A program made the position numbers and the translations under genes. From contig JADGPT010000011.1 of the NCBI GenBank assembly GCA_017882345.1, forward strand, positions 1 to 32,064: a stretch of 32,064 nt of DNA, given 5' to 3'. This stretch comes from Bacteroidales bacterium. Its GTDB lineage: Bacteria > Bacteroidota > Bacteroidia > Bacteroidales > VadinHA17. The notes beneath the pieces were generated by a model. The model was not told the origin of the DNA. It did not search any database and saw only the letters and a list, made by a program, of their open reading frames with translations. Positions 9,167 through 18,800 of this stretch are shown here, piece by piece; position 1 is the stretch's first letter, and each line of letters opens with the position of its first letter.

Positions 9167-9988
9167 TTATTTTACAATCTGTTCTCTAATGTCAACAATA
9201 ACCTTAGTTATATCTTTAATATTCTGCTCAGTAAGACTTGTGCCAATTCCTTCATATACTTTTTTGACCGGATCAAGCAACTTTACGAAATCGCCAACAC
9301 TTGGATCACTAAGGTATGGTTTCGTTATTTCGAGGAACATTTCAAATGACTTCTTTTGCTCAAGCAATACTCTTGAAATGCCTGCAACCTGGTATGCTGC
9401 CTCGGATACGTGTGTTGTAAGATACATACCTTCAACCCATGCGCCACCAACTACCAGAAGGGCTAATGGTTGCTGATCATTTTCACTAAGATATGCATAA
9501 GTATCATTAAATTCGGTTGTAAGTATTTTAACCAATTCATCCCTGTTATCAAAATTCTGTTTTATCTTGGTATATAAATCTTCATTATAAACTTTTGACA
9601 TATTAAGTTCGTTGGAAAGAAATCTTATAACATCCAGGTACATGATTACTTCCTGTTGCTGATTGTAAAGCGTTGCATAACTCAAATCGGCTCCAAAACC
9701 ACCAAGGTTTATTGCCCTTGATTGACTACTGAAATACTTTTTAGAGTTTTCAACCGGATTTGTTATCCCGACTATATAACCTACCTGAAGCTCAGTAAGC
9801 ATCTTAATAACCGCGGCCGATGTAGGCAAAGGGTAAACATTAGTCTCAATCTGACCTTCAATTTCTTTAACCTGTTCTTTTTCAACTTTTTTCTGTTGTT
9901 TCGAAGTTTTCTTGTCTTTGCATGAAACCAGACATGTGAAACTTATTATCAGCAATGGAAGTATAAAACCTGCAATAATCTTTTTCAT
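9167..9988 (-). CDS. Putative lipoprotein of unknown function
   Basis: I do not recognise this 273-residue protein. Residues 1-23 form a lipoprotein signal peptide (MKKIIAGFILPLLIIS, lipobox LVS-C23). A short, highly charged linker rich in Lys, Gln and Glu (24-46) follows, and the rest is mostly helical and hydrophilic. There are no obvious catalytic motifs. Features that may help identification are LGGFGADLSYATLYNQQ (95-111) and LLVVGGAWVEGMYLTTH in the middle. The residue after the lipidated Cys is Lys, so an inner-membrane-retention Asp is absent and outer-membrane attachment is plausible. The gene ends at a strong terminator and diverges from patB across a 238-base gap, so it is probably a single-gene unit. 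Confidence 0.85.
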   Translation of the reverse strand: MKKIIAGFILPLLIISFTCLVSCKDKKTSKQQKKVEKEQVKEIEGQIETNVYPLPTSAAVIKMLTELQVGYIVGITNPVENSKKYFSSQSRAINLGGFGADLSYATLYNQQQEVIMYLDVIRFLSNELNMSKVYNEDLYTKIKQNFDNRDELVKILTTEFNDTYAYLSENDQQPLALLVVGGAWVEGMYLTTHVSEAAYQVAGISRVLLEQKKSFEMFLEITKPYLSDPSVGDFVKLLDPVKKVYEGIGTSLTEQNIKDITKVIVDIREQIVK

Positions 9989-10226
9989 ATTGACAAAATT
10001 TAAAATTTTAAAAACTCATCCAAAAACATCCATAAAAGTAGTAAATAATATTGAAAATACTAAGTGCCTTTAGTTTAGAACGCTTAAATTGACTGAAATT
10101 GTTATTAAATAAGTAAATTTTCAAATAAAGGCTGATTCATTTGCAGTAAAACCCGGGTTTTTCAGCCCACCTGCGTATCTGTTTTTTATATATCTTTAAA
10201 CCCCTGAAACCAGACAATTTTTTAGG
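9989..10226. other. Divergent intergenic region with a 14-base palindrome
   Basis: This gap lies between the divergent lipoprotein and patB genes. It is very AT-rich and I find no further gene. A perfect 14-base palindrome, AAAACCCGGGTTTT, lies at 10148-10161; it could be a binding site for a dimeric regulator or a weak hairpin. TATCTTTA at 10191-10198 is one base off the TAnnTTTG promoter element and is suitably placed for patB, with no matching -33. Confidence 0.3.
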
Positions 10227-11399
10227 ATGTGGAATTTCGATGAACCTGCCGACAGAGAGGGTACAGACTGCATAAAATATGACCGCCTGGAAGAGACATT
10301 TGGTGTAAAAAATGTCATTCCTATGTGGGTGGCAGATATGGATTTTAAGTCCCCCGATTTTGTTGTAGAATCGCTTCAGAAGCGTCTTGAACATGAGATT
10401 TACGGTTACTCTTTCCGGCCCACCGAATATTTTCTGTCTATTATTAACTGGATCAAATGCAGACATAACTGGTCAGTCGAAAAAGACTGGATCTCGTTTA
10501 GTCCGGGTATCGTTCCTGCACTAAATTTCTGTACTCTGGCTTTTACCCATGCCGGTGATAGCATAATTGTTCAGCCGCCTGTATACTTTCCTTTCTTCTC
10601 AGCTGCAGAATCTCATGGTCGTAATCTGATTTATAACAGATTGATCGAGACTGAAGGGAAATGGACCATGGATTATAATTCACTTATCGCCGGGATTGAC
10701 AGCAAAACAAAAATGATAATTATATCCAATCCGCATAATCCGGTTGGAAGAGTATGGACACCCGTGGAACTCACTAATCTGGCTGATATTTGCCTGAAAA
10801 ACAATATTCTGATCATTTCAGATGAGATACACTGCGATCTTGTTTTGCCTGGATTCACCCATACTCCTTTAGCATCTCTTTCTGAAAAAATAGCAGAGAA
10901 TACAATTACTTTAATAGCTCCAAGCAAAACCTTTAATCTTGCCGGACTCTCAACATCATCCGTCATTATTTCAAATCCTGATCTGAGAAAATCATTCAAC
11001 CGGATCGTTGATAATCTTCATGTGGTAAGTGGTAATATATTCGGAACCACGGCTTCAATTGCTGCTTATACCAACGGACATAAATGGCTCGATGAGCTGA
11101 TCGATTATGTTGATCATAATGTTGAATTTGTGAAGGATTATTGCAGAGAAATGATCCCCGAAATCATAGCTGTTCAACCCGAAGCGACTTATATGATCTG
11201 GCTGGATTGCAGAAAATTCGCAATGACAGGAAAAGAGCTTCAGAATTTTTTTATAACCAAAGCAGGTGTTGGAATGAATGAAGGGTCGACTTTTGGCCCG
11301 GGGGGAGAAGGATTTATGAGAATGAATCTTGGTACAACGCGACAGACAGTTACGAAAGCTATGGAACAGATTGAAAAGGCTGTTTCAACACTCAGATAA
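10227..11399 (+). CDS. patB: MalY/PatB-family PLP-dependent C-S beta-lyase (aminotransferase fold)
   Basis: A fold-type I PLP enzyme of 390 residues. The family cleaves the carbon-sulphur bond of cystathionine or cysteine conjugates to thiol, pyruvate and ammonia; some members are aminotransferases. The N-terminus (WNFDEPADREGTDCIKYD) and MWVADMDF (33-40) are characteristic of MalY/PatB rather than general AspC enzymes. SNPHNPVGRVW (167-177), the pyridine-binding Asp199 in SDEIHCDL, and the PLP lysine K234 in APSKTFNLAG are all present. The C-terminal half has the substrate carboxylate region MRMNLGTTR. carA starts 20 bases after the stop, so the two are likely cotranscribed, although no direct metabolic link is known. 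The true substrate could be cystathionine in methionine synthesis, which the sequence does not settle. Confidence 0.88.
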   Translation: MWNFDEPADREGTDCIKYDRLEETFGVKNVIPMWVADMDFKSPDFVVESLQKRLEHEIYGYSFRPTEYFLSIINWIKCRHNWSVEKDWISFSPGIVPALNFCTLAFTHAGDSIIVQPPVYFPFFSAAESHGRNLIYNRLIETEGKWTMDYNSLIAGIDSKTKMIIISNPHNPVGRVWTPVELTNLADICLKNNILIISDEIHCDLVLPGFTHTPLASLSEKIAENTITLIAPSKTFNLAGLSTSSVIISNPDLRKSFNRIVDNLHVVSGNIFGTTASIAAYTNGHKWLDELIDYVDHNVEFVKDYCREMIPEIIAVQPEATYMIWLDCRKFAMTGKELQNFFITKAGVGMNEGSTFGPGGEGFMRMNLGTTRQTVTKAMEQIEKAVSTLR

Positions 11400-11419
11400 A
11401 CAGAAATACTTAATATTTA

Positions 11420-12499
11420 ATGAAAAACAGTATAAAGGTCAGGCTAACTCTGGAGGACGGAACAATTTATCACGGCAGGTCCTTCGGATCATGCATTCCA
11501 GCCGCGGGTGAGGTGGTTTTCAATACTGCTATGACTGGTTATCCTGAGAGCTTAACCGATCCATCCTACCGCGGTCAGATCCTGTGTCTTACTTATCCGC
11601 TTATCGGCAATTATGGCGCACCCGGGAAAAGTGAAGAAAACGACCTTTACCGTTTTTATGAGTCCTCATCAATCCACATTTCAGGACTGATTGTATCCGA
11701 TTACTCATTTGAATACAGCCATTGGAACGCTACCGAAAGTCTGGATGAGTGGCTGAAAAGAAATAATGTACCGGGAATCTATGGCATAGATACAAGAGCT
11801 CTTACAAAAAGAATTCGTGAAAAAGGCGCTATGCTTGGAAAAGTTGAACCCGAAGGAACAGAAACCGGTTTTTATGACCCGAATAAAGTGAATCTTGTCG
11901 CTGAAGTCAGCACGCATGAAAAAAAAATCTACGGCTCCGGAAAATATAAGATACTACTTGTCGACTGTGGAGTTAAGTATAACATTATCAGAAACCTGCT
12001 AAAAAGAGATACCACAATAATCAGAGTACCATGGGACTATAATTATCATACTGAAGATTTTGACGGACTCTTCCTTTCCAATGGTCCGGGTGATCCCAAA
12101 ATGTGCGTGCCGACAATCGTAAATATTACAAAATCTTTCGCAGGTGATAAGCCTGTTTTCGGTATTTGTCTTGGCAACCAGTTAATGGCACTTGCTTCCG
12201 GCGCTGATACATATAAACTGAAATACGGACACAGAAGCCATAATCAGCCTGTTCTGAAAGTAGGAACCGATAAGGCTTACATTACTTCTCAAAACCATGG
12301 ATTTGCAGTTGATAACAAAACACTTGGCCAGGATTGGGAACCCCTTTTTATCAATATAAATGATCAGACGAATGAAGGGATGAAACACAAGAAGAAACCT
12401 TTCTTCTCAACCCAGTTTCACCCTGAGGCATCAGGCGGACCTACGGACACTGATTATCTGTTTGATGTATTTATGGAGAATATTCGCAAATCGAAATAA
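11420..12499 (+). CDS. carA: Carbamoyl-phosphate synthase small (glutaminase) subunit
   Basis: CarA releases ammonia from glutamine and channels it to CarB for carbamoyl phosphate, which feeds pyrimidines and citrulline. The N-terminal CarA domain has EVVFNTAMTGYPESLTDPSY (31-50). The class I amidotransferase domain has the nucleophile Cys250 in GICLGNQLMA, plus His334 and Glu336 in FHPEASGG, so the triad is complete. The length of 359 is normal. It follows patB by 20 bases and converges on argH. Its partner carB lies 3.3 kb away on the other side of argH-argG-argR, which is less common than an adjacent carAB pair. I see no ARG box in the 20-base gap before it. Confidence 0.97.
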   Translation: MKNSIKVRLTLEDGTIYHGRSFGSCIPAAGEVVFNTAMTGYPESLTDPSYRGQILCLTYPLIGNYGAPGKSEENDLYRFYESSSIHISGLIVSDYSFEYSHWNATESLDEWLKRNNVPGIYGIDTRALTKRIREKGAMLGKVEPEGTETGFYDPNKVNLVAEVSTHEKKIYGSGKYKILLVDCGVKYNIIRNLLKRDTTIIRVPWDYNYHTEDFDGLFLSNGPGDPKMCVPTIVNITKSFAGDKPVFGICLGNQLMALASGADTYKLKYGHRSHNQPVLKVGTDKAYITSQNHGFAVDNKTLGQDWEPLFININDQTNEGMKHKKKPFFSTQFHPEASGGPTDTDYLFDVFMENIRKSK

Positions 12500-12523
12500 T
12501 TACCTTTTACTCCCTTAATTCTT

Positions 12524-12537
12524 ACCCCCCAGGGGGT
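12524..12537. terminator. Possible small GC hairpin between convergent carA and argH
   Basis: A run of six Cs, one A and five Gs (ACCCCCCAGGGGGT) can fold into a short stem with a very small loop. It sits in the 38-base gap between the ends of carA and argH. No T-run follows on either strand, so a terminator role is uncertain. Confidence 0.3.
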
Positions 12538-13881
12538 TCAATTAGTCACATGCATCATCATCTTATCTGCCAGTTCAGATGCTGTTCTGTTTTTAAAGCT
12601 TTCCATCCTCTTCTCAAAAATTTCGGCTATCTCTTTATTACAAAGATTACCTATACTTCCTTCGTGAACATAATCAGACAATGATGTTTTTGAGAATGTG
12701 GAATTTTTCACCATTTCAGATACTGCTTTATATGCATCTCTGAAGGGGATTCCCTGTTTAACCAACCTGTTTACCTCTTCAGTACTGAAAATAGTGTTGT
12801 ATAATGGATTCTCAGTTATGTTCTTCTTTATTATAATATTATTAAGCATTAAAAGCATTATTTCAATACACTCCCTCAACTCTCCGAACGCATCAAATAT
12901 CAGCTGTTTAAGAAGTTGAAGATCTCTGTTGTATCCTGAAGGAAGGTTGGATGTTAGGATGGCTATCTGGTTTGGCAGGGTTAGAAGGACATTGGACCTG
13001 GCTCTAATCAGTTCAAAAACATCGGGGTTTCTTTTCTGGGGCATTATACTTGAGCCGGTAATATATTCATCAGGGAAATCAATGAATCTGAATTCGGAAG
13101 TCATGTAAAGACATATATCCATAGAAAACCGTGAAAGAGTCTGTGCCACAGAAGCCAGAGCTGAGCCAATTGCCATTTCAATTTTGCCCCTGCTCAGGCT
13201 TGCATATGCTGAGTTGTAGAGAAGATCATCAAATTCAAGTAGCTCCGATGTCAGTTTCCTGTTTATTGGTAATGTGGTTCCATACCCTGCAGCTGTCCCC
13301 AGAGGATTCTGATTATTAAGGGCTCGCGCTCCTGAAAGAAGAAGAACATCATCTGCCAGACATTCCGCATAAGCTCCGAACCACAAACCAAACGATGAGA
13401 CCATTGCTGGCTGCATATGAGTATAACCTGGGACAAGCACTTCTTTATGTTGTTCGCTCAATGATTGTAACTTTGTAAACAACCTCCGGATCAGGACCGA
13501 AAGCTTATCGATCTCCTCCCTCGTATAGAGACGAATATCTACCAGGACCTGATCGTTTCTTGATCGTCCGGTGTGAATTTTTTTGCCTGTTGTACCAAGT
13601 ATCGACGACATCTCCTTTTCAATCTGTGAATGGATATCCTCAACATCTTTTTCAATCAAGAGGCTACCCTCCTCATCCCATACAAATAAAGAATGAAGGG
13701 CTTTTAACAATCCATTCTTTTCATCCTCTGAAACCAATCCAACGTTTTCCAGCATTATCACATGAGCCATTGAACCGATAATATCCCATTTTGTGAGAGC
13801 CAGATCGGTTTTTCTGTCTTTCCCTGCTGTAAATTCGATGATTGCAGGTTCGGGATTAATCCCTTTTTCCCAGAGTTTCAT
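12538..13881 (-). CDS. argH: Argininosuccinate lyase
   Basis: ArgH splits argininosuccinate into arginine and fumarate, the last step of arginine synthesis. It belongs to the fumarase/aspartase superfamily and acts as a homotetramer. Signatures are HTGRSRNDQV (103-112), GYTHMQPA (152-159, general acid-base region) and GSSIMPQKRNPD (276-287), whose serine loop carries the catalytic base. The frame extends 12 codons upstream to 13917, but that would overlap argG. The ATG complementary to 13879-13881 gives MKLWEKG, leaves 13 bases after argG, and yields 447 residues, a normal length. The C-terminus shows the usual helical tail and nothing is missing. It is the third gene of the argR-argG-argH unit. 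Confidence 0.97.
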   Translation of the reverse strand: MKLWEKGINPEPAIIEFTAGKDRKTDLALTKWDIIGSMAHVIMLENVGLVSEDEKNGLLKALHSLFVWDEEGSLLIEKDVEDIHSQIEKEMSSILGTTGKKIHTGRSRNDQVLVDIRLYTREEIDKLSVLIRRLFTKLQSLSEQHKEVLVPGYTHMQPAMVSSFGLWFGAYAECLADDVLLLSGARALNNQNPLGTAAGYGTTLPINRKLTSELLEFDDLLYNSAYASLSRGKIEMAIGSALASVAQTLSRFSMDICLYMTSEFRFIDFPDEYITGSSIMPQKRNPDVFELIRARSNVLLTLPNQIAILTSNLPSGYNRDLQLLKQLIFDAFGELRECIEIMLLMLNNIIIKKNITENPLYNTIFSTEEVNRLVKQGIPFRDAYKAVSEMVKNSTFSKTSLSDYVHEGSIGNLCNKEIAEIFEKRMESFKNRTASELADKMMMHVTN

Positions 13882-13894
13882 GATACTAGTATTA

Positions 13895-15127
13895 TTATTT
13901 TTTCTGACTTGCTTCAACTATTGCTCTGTGAGCCATGAGTCTGATTGCATTAATCCTTATGAATCCTTTACTGTCAGTCTGATCAAATCCACCCTCAATA
14001 TCCATGCTGGAAAGTTTTTTATTATAAAGTGAAGATGGTGATTCACGACCTTCTATAAGAACATTCCCTTTATAAAGACAGAGATGAACGCTGCCATCAA
14101 TAAGTTCCTGACTCTTTTCAATAGCGGCCATAAGAAAATCCATTTCAGGACTGAACCAGAAACCATTATAGATGATCTCGGCAAATTTGGGAGTAAGCAT
14201 GTTTACAAGCCGCATTACCTCTCTGTCCATAGCTATTCCTTCGATATCCTTATGAGCAATATGTAAAACTGTTGCAGCAGGAGTCTCATACACACCTCTC
14301 GATTTTATCCCCACGAAGCGGTTCTCCACCATATCTAGGAGGCCGATACCGTTTTTGCCTGCAAGTTCATTCAGATAAACAAACATATCATAAGAATCTT
14401 CCTTCACTGTTCCATCCTCTTTGTTGACAAGCTTAACGGGTATACCGTTTTTAAAGTGAATGACTATCCGGGTTTCTTTATCGGGTGCATCCTGTGGCAT
14501 TACCATCTTTTCCAGCATGCTCTTATGCAGAGTATACATCGGGTCTTCCAGTACTCCGGCTTCATGACTGATATGCATGAGGTTATCATCCTCACTGTAA
14601 GGCTTATCGATACTTGCCTTCACCGGGATCTTTTTTTCAGTTGCATACTTCAGAAGATCTGTTCTTCCTTTAAATGTTGCCAGGAACTCTTTATCTTTCC
14701 ATGGGGAAATAACTTTTACTCCGGGCATCAGAGCATAATAACATAATTCGAATCTCACCTGATCATTGCCTTTACCCGTAGCACCATGTGCAACAGCATT
14801 GGCTCCTTCAGCTTTTGCAACTTCGATCTGCTTTTTTGCAATAAGCGGTCTTGCCAGGGCTGTGCCAAGCAGGTACCTGTCTTCATATATTGCGTTGGCC
14901 ATTATGGCTTTAAGAACATAACCGTCAACAAATTCCCTTTTCAGGTCGGCTATAATCACTTTTGAAGCTCCAAGCAATAGCGCTTTTTTTCTGCACTCGT
15001 CAAAATTTTCGGACTGACCCACATCGGCTACAAAAGCAATGACTTCATAATTCTTATCTATTAACCATTTAAGTATCACTGAAGTATCCAAACCTCCACT
15101 ATATGCCAAAACGACTTTTTCTTTCAT
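13895..15127 (-). CDS. argG: Argininosuccinate synthase
   Basis: ArgG joins citrulline and aspartate with ATP to form argininosuccinate. The ATP pyrophosphatase loop SGGLDTS lies at residues 10-16 in the usual [12 protein letters not shown] context. Further family segments are [15 protein letters not shown] (113-127), which binds citrulline and aspartate, and [16 protein letters not shown]-like residues near the C-terminus (written here as [16 protein letters not shown]). The length of 410 is typical. argH follows after 13 bases and argR precedes it by 106 bases on the same strand. That gap holds short repeats but no convincing promoter or ARG box, so it is probably cotranscribed from the argR promoter. 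Confidence 0.97.
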   Translation of the reverse strand: MKEKVVLAYSGGLDTSVILKWLIDKNYEVIAFVADVGQSENFDECRKKALLLGASKVIIADLKREFVDGYVLKAIMANAIYEDRYLLGTALARPLIAKKQIEVAKAEGANAVAHGATGKGNDQVRFELCYYALMPGVKVISPWKDKEFLATFKGRTDLLKYATEKKIPVKASIDKPYSEDDNLMHISHEAGVLEDPMYTLHKSMLEKMVMPQDAPDKETRIVIHFKNGIPVKLVNKEDGTVKEDSYDMFVYLNELAGKNGIGLLDMVENRFVGIKSRGVYETPAATVLHIAHKDIEGIAMDREVMRLVNMLTPKFAEIIYNGFWFSPEMDFLMAAIEKSQELIDGSVHLCLYKGNVLIEGRESPSSLYNKKLSSMDIEGGFDQTDSKGFIRINAIRLMAHRAIVEASQKK

Positions 15128-15168
15128 TGTTTAAATATTTAATTAGTATTTGATTTTTAACTTTTTTC

Positions 15169-15191
15169 ACGCGAAACGATAAACGCGAAAC
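15169..15191. repeat. Direct repeat of ACGCGAAAC between argR and argG
   Basis: ACGCGAAAC occurs at 15169-15177 and again at 15183-15191, with a 14-base period. It lies in the 106-base gap between argG and argR, about 40-65 bases upstream of the argG start. The function is unknown; it could be a binding site or a fragment of a decayed repeat. Confidence 0.5.
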
Positions 15192-15212
15192 ATTATTTTT
15201 CCTTTTGCCTTT

Positions 15213-15247
15213 TTACTTCTTACTTCTTATTTCTTACTTCTTACTTT
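15213..15247. repeat. Five-unit heptamer tandem repeat covering the argR stop
   Basis: Five consecutive 7-base units: TTACTTC, TTACTTC, TTATTTC, TTACTTC, TTACTTT. The argR stop codon (15234-15236 complement) and its last four codons lie inside the repeat, so unit gain or loss would alter the protein tail. The rest of the array runs into the gap towards argG. Confidence 0.8.
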
Positions 15248-15716
15248 TAATCTGCTCATGTATCCCCGGTAAAATAATCTCGAGACAGGTATGAACCTGC
15301 GGGATAGTCACTCCGTCTCTGGGTATTACCAGAATCGTGTCGTCACCAGCTATTGTCCCTGCTATTTCAAATCTTCCTGCACCATCAATAAAAAAGGCTG
15401 TGTTACTTGCATTTCCGGGAATAGTTTTAATTACCATAAGTCCTTTTGCTTCAACTAAATCCCGTATAACTGGTACAATATTCAACTTGAGTGAAGTTTT
15501 TTCCGAACTTCTGATATTTTCAGATAAAGAATACTTGTATCCGCCAGTACCGTCAGGAATCCGTCCAACACCTAACTGCCTTAAATTGCGGGATAGCGTA
15601 GCCTGAGTACAGCTGATCCCTTTCCCTTTCAGTTTTTTGAGTAATTCTTCCTGAATTGATATGTTATCTTCAGAAATAATTTTCTCTATTGCCAGAAGTC
15701 TTTTTGTTTTTTGCAT
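15234..15716 (-). CDS. argR: Arginine repressor ArgR
   Basis: ArgR is a hexameric DNA-binding regulator that binds arginine and represses arginine synthesis genes. The N-terminal winged helix carries the recognition segment SCTQATLSRNLRQLG (35-49). The C-terminal oligomerisation and arginine-binding domain has GTIAGDDTILV (120-130), the conserved ligand motif. The frame opens upstream at a TTG at 15737, but the ATG at 15716 gives MQKTKRLLAIEKII and 160 residues, close to the family length. It is the first gene of argR-argG-argH and diverges from carB. Two ARG-box-like sites overlap its promoter and start codon, so autorepression is likely. Its last four residues (KSKK) are encoded by a heptamer tandem repeat. 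Confidence 0.95.
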   Translation of the reverse strand: MQKTKRLLAIEKIISEDNISIQEELLKKLKGKGISCTQATLSRNLRQLGVGRIPDGTGGYKYSLSENIRSSEKTSLKLNIVPVIRDLVEAKGLMVIKTIPGNASNTAFFIDGAGRFEIAGTIAGDDTILVIPRDGVTIPQVHTCLEIILPGIHEQIKSKK

Positions 15717-15748
15717 ATTTATGCATTTATTTTGCAAATATATTCATT
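15710..15748. promoter_or_regulatory. Tandem ARG-box-like operator
   Basis: Two 18-base sites, 15710-15727 (TTTGCATATTTATGCATT) and 15731-15748 (TTTGCAAATATATTCATT), are separated by exactly 3 bases. Each matches 12 of 14 core positions of the enterobacterial ARG box (TGAATWWWWATTCA) plus the flanking W positions. Three of the four half-sites carry C at the third position (TGCA), and the fourth is a perfect TGAAT. Box 1 covers the argR start codon and box 2 covers its -7 element, as expected for autorepression. carB may be affected too, since its start is about 60 bases away. Confidence 0.7.
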
Positions 15749-15765
15749 TTTTCATTATCACCAAG
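15735..15765 (-). promoter_or_regulatory. Promoter of argR
   Basis: On the minus strand CTTG (15765-15762) is followed after 19 bases by TATATTTG (15742-15735). This matches the Bacteroidota -33/-7 arrangement (TTTG, 19 bases, TAnnTTTG) with one mismatch. Transcription would begin near 15729, giving a leader of about 13 bases. The -7 element lies inside the second ARG-box-like site. Confidence 0.6.
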
Positions 15766-15784
15766 CTGAATTAAAAAATTATAT

Positions 15785-15792
15785 TATTTTTG
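15785..15792 (+). promoter_or_regulatory. Possible -7 promoter element for carB
   Basis: TATTTTTG fits TAnnTTTG and lies 14 bases before the carB start. No TTTG is seen at -33. An isolated TGAAT half-site at 15767-15771 sits within the would-be spacer. Confidence 0.4.
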
Positions 15793-15806
15793 AACCTCAA
15801 ATCCGG

Positions 15807-18800
15807 ATGATGAAAGATGTAGTAAAGAAGGTTTTAATCCTGGGGTCAGGAGCATTGAAAATCGGGGAAGCAGGTGAGTTTGATTACTCAGGCTCCCAGG
15901 CTTTGAAAGCATTAAAAGAAGAAGATGTCAGTACCGTTCTGATAAATCCCAATATTGCAACAGTTCAGACATCTGAAGAGCTGGCTGACAAGATCTATTT
16001 CCTTCCGGTTACTCCATATTTTGTTGAAAAGGTGATTGCTATTGAAAGACCTGATGGTATTCTTCTATCGTTTGGCGGTCAGACAGCTCTCAATTGCGGA
16101 ACAGAACTTTACAAAACCGGAGTTTTTGAAAAATATAGTGTGAAAGTACTTGGGACTCCTGTATCTGCTATTATGGATACCGAGGACAGGGAGCTTTTCG
16201 TAAAGAAACTTGATGAAATAGATATTAAAACACCAAGTAGCATTGCAGCATCGGGAGTTAATGAAGCCATAGAAGCCGCAGATAAGCTCGGATACCCTAT
16301 CATCATCAGGGCAGCTTATACCCTTGGCGGCCAGGGAAGCGGTTTTGCATCGAATTCTGATGAACTTAGAACTCTTGCATCCAAAGCTTTTTCCTATTCA
16401 AACCAGATCCTTGTTGAAGAGTCTCTCAAAGGATGGAAAGAGGTTGAATATGAAGTTGTAAGAGATAAATACGATAATTGTATTACCGTATGTAACATGG
16501 AGAATTTCGATCCGCTTGGGATACATACTGGTGAAAGCATCGTTGTTGCACCATCCCAAACCCTTACTAACAGTGAATATCATAAACTCAGAGAACTTTC
16601 CATCAGAATTATCAGACATATTGGAATTGTAGGAGAATGCAATGTTCAGTATGCGCTTGCTCCTGATTCTGAAGACTACAGGGTCATTGAGGTCAATGCC
16701 CGCCTGTCGAGGTCAAGTGCTCTGGCTTCAAAAGCTACTGGGTATCCACTGGCATTTATTGCAGCGAAACTCGGGATGGGTTACGGGCTTCACGAACTAA
16801 AAAATTCGGTTACCAAAAATACAACTGCCTGCTTCGAGCCGGCGCTTGATTATATCGCTTGCAAGATACCACGGTGGGACCTTAATAAGTTTGAAGGCGT
16901 ATCACATCTGATCGGCAGCAGTATGAAGAGTGTAGGTGAGGTAATGGCTATCGGCAGAACATTCGAGGAGGTTATCCAGAAGGGGTTAAGAATGATCGGC
17001 CAGGGTATGCACGGCTTTACAGGAAACCGGAATCTTGGCTTTGAAGATATTGAGAAGGAACTTGCCGAACCAACAGATATGAGGATCTTTTCAATTGCAG
17101 AGGCCCTTGAAATAGGGATTCCTGTTGATAGAATATATGAACTTACAAAAATTGATAAATGGTTTCTTTTCAAGCTTAGAAATATTATCAGCATTAAAGA
17201 TGAACTTTGTCAATATCATACTCTGGAATCTATCCCTACAGATCTCCTTTCACATTCCAAGATAAACGGTTTCAGCGATTTCCAGATTGCCCGGCATGTA
17301 CTAAAATCGGGAGCCGATCATATTAATGACGATCTGATGCAAGTCAGGAGTTACCGGAAATCGTTAGGTATTGTTCCATACATCAAACAAATAGACACCC
17401 TTGCTGCTGAATACCCGGCTATAACAAATTACCTGTACCTTACTTATAGTGGTACGGAACACGATATTATATGTGAAACAGACAAAAAATCGATTATTGT
17501 CCTGGGATCAGGGGCTTACAGGATTGGCTCAAGTGTCGAATTTGACTGGTGTTCAGTCAATGCCATTGATACAATAAAAAAAGAGGGTTTCAGATCCGTA
17601 ATGATAAATTATAATCCTGAAACTGTCAGTACGGATTATGATATATGCGACAGACTCTATTTCGATGAACTTACTTTCGAAAGGGTACTCGATATTATTG
17701 AACTCGAAAATCCGGGTGGTGTAATTGTATCTGTTGGTGGTCAGATACCCAATAACCTGGCGATGAGGCTCTATAAAGAAAATGTACCTGTGCTTGGGAC
17801 ATCTCCTATATCCATCGACAGGGCAGAGAACAGGCATAAATTTTCAGAAATGCTTGATATTCTGAAAGTTGACCAGCCAAGGTGGAAAGAATTATCCACA
17901 ATAGATGATATTTTTGAATTTGTCGACCGGATAGGTTTCCCTGTTCTTATAAGACCATCTTATGTTCTGTCTGGAGCTGCGATGAACGTGGTCTCAAATA
18001 AAAATGAATTATCACATTACCTTAAACTTGCATCCCAGGTATCGAAACAATATCCTGTTGTTGTATCTGAGTTTATTGAGAATGCCAAGGAGATCGAGCT
18101 AGATGCAGTTGCCCGCGATGGTGAAATGATAGCCTATGCAATCAGTGAACATGTAGAATTTGCGGGGGTTCACTCAGGTGATGCAACAATGGTCTTCCCC
18201 GCCCAGAAGATATACTTTGAAACAGCCAGGCGTCTAAAACGAATTTCACGACAGATTGCTAAAGAACTGAATATTTCAGGACCATTTAACATCCAGTTCC
18301 TGGCAAAAGACAATGATATTAAAGTTATTGAATGCAACCTTCGTGCAAGCCGCAGCATGCCATTTGTTTCCAAAGTTCTCAAAACAAACCTTATAGAACT
18401 TGCTACAAAAGTTATGCTTGGCGTTCCGGCAGAGAAGCCGGGCAAAACAGTATTTGATATCGATTATGTAGGAGTTAAAGCCCCTCAGTTCAGCTTCTCC
18501 CGTTTGGCAAAAGCAGACCCGGTACTGGGAGTCGATATGTCATCTACCGGAGAAGTCGGTTGTATAGGAGAAGGTTTCTATGAAGCTATACTTAAAGCTA
18601 TGTTTTCTGTCGGTTACAGAGTCCCGAAAAAGAGTATTCTTCTTTCCACAGGTCCGGCCAGGTCTAAAGTTGAACTTCTTAACAGCGCCAAAGCGCTTCG
18701 CGAAAAGGGACATAAGCTTTATGCAACAAGAGGAACGCAGCAGTTTCTGAAGAATGCCGGTGTTGAAGCACATGTGGCATACTGGCCTGATGAGAATAAA

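Noticed and set aside
10148-10161. AAAACCCGGGTTTT as a terminator
   Set aside because: It lies between divergent genes where no transcript ends; kept only as a possible binding site.
13882-13917. Longer argH start with 12 extra codons
   Set aside because: It would overlap the argG end by 23 bases; the ATG at 13881 gives the family N-terminus and a short normal gap.
15126-15143. ARG box in front of argG (core 11/14 match)
   Set aside because: The match is driven by A/T positions, there is no second box at proper spacing, and one half lacks the conserved C.
15765-15782. Third ARG box near the carB promoter
   Set aside because: Only the left half-site TGAAT is good; the right half does not match.
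15711-15806. carB start at the TTG at 15711
   Set aside because: The added residues are AT-rich intergenic sequence spanning the argR operator and are unlike any carbamoyl-phosphate synthase N-terminus.
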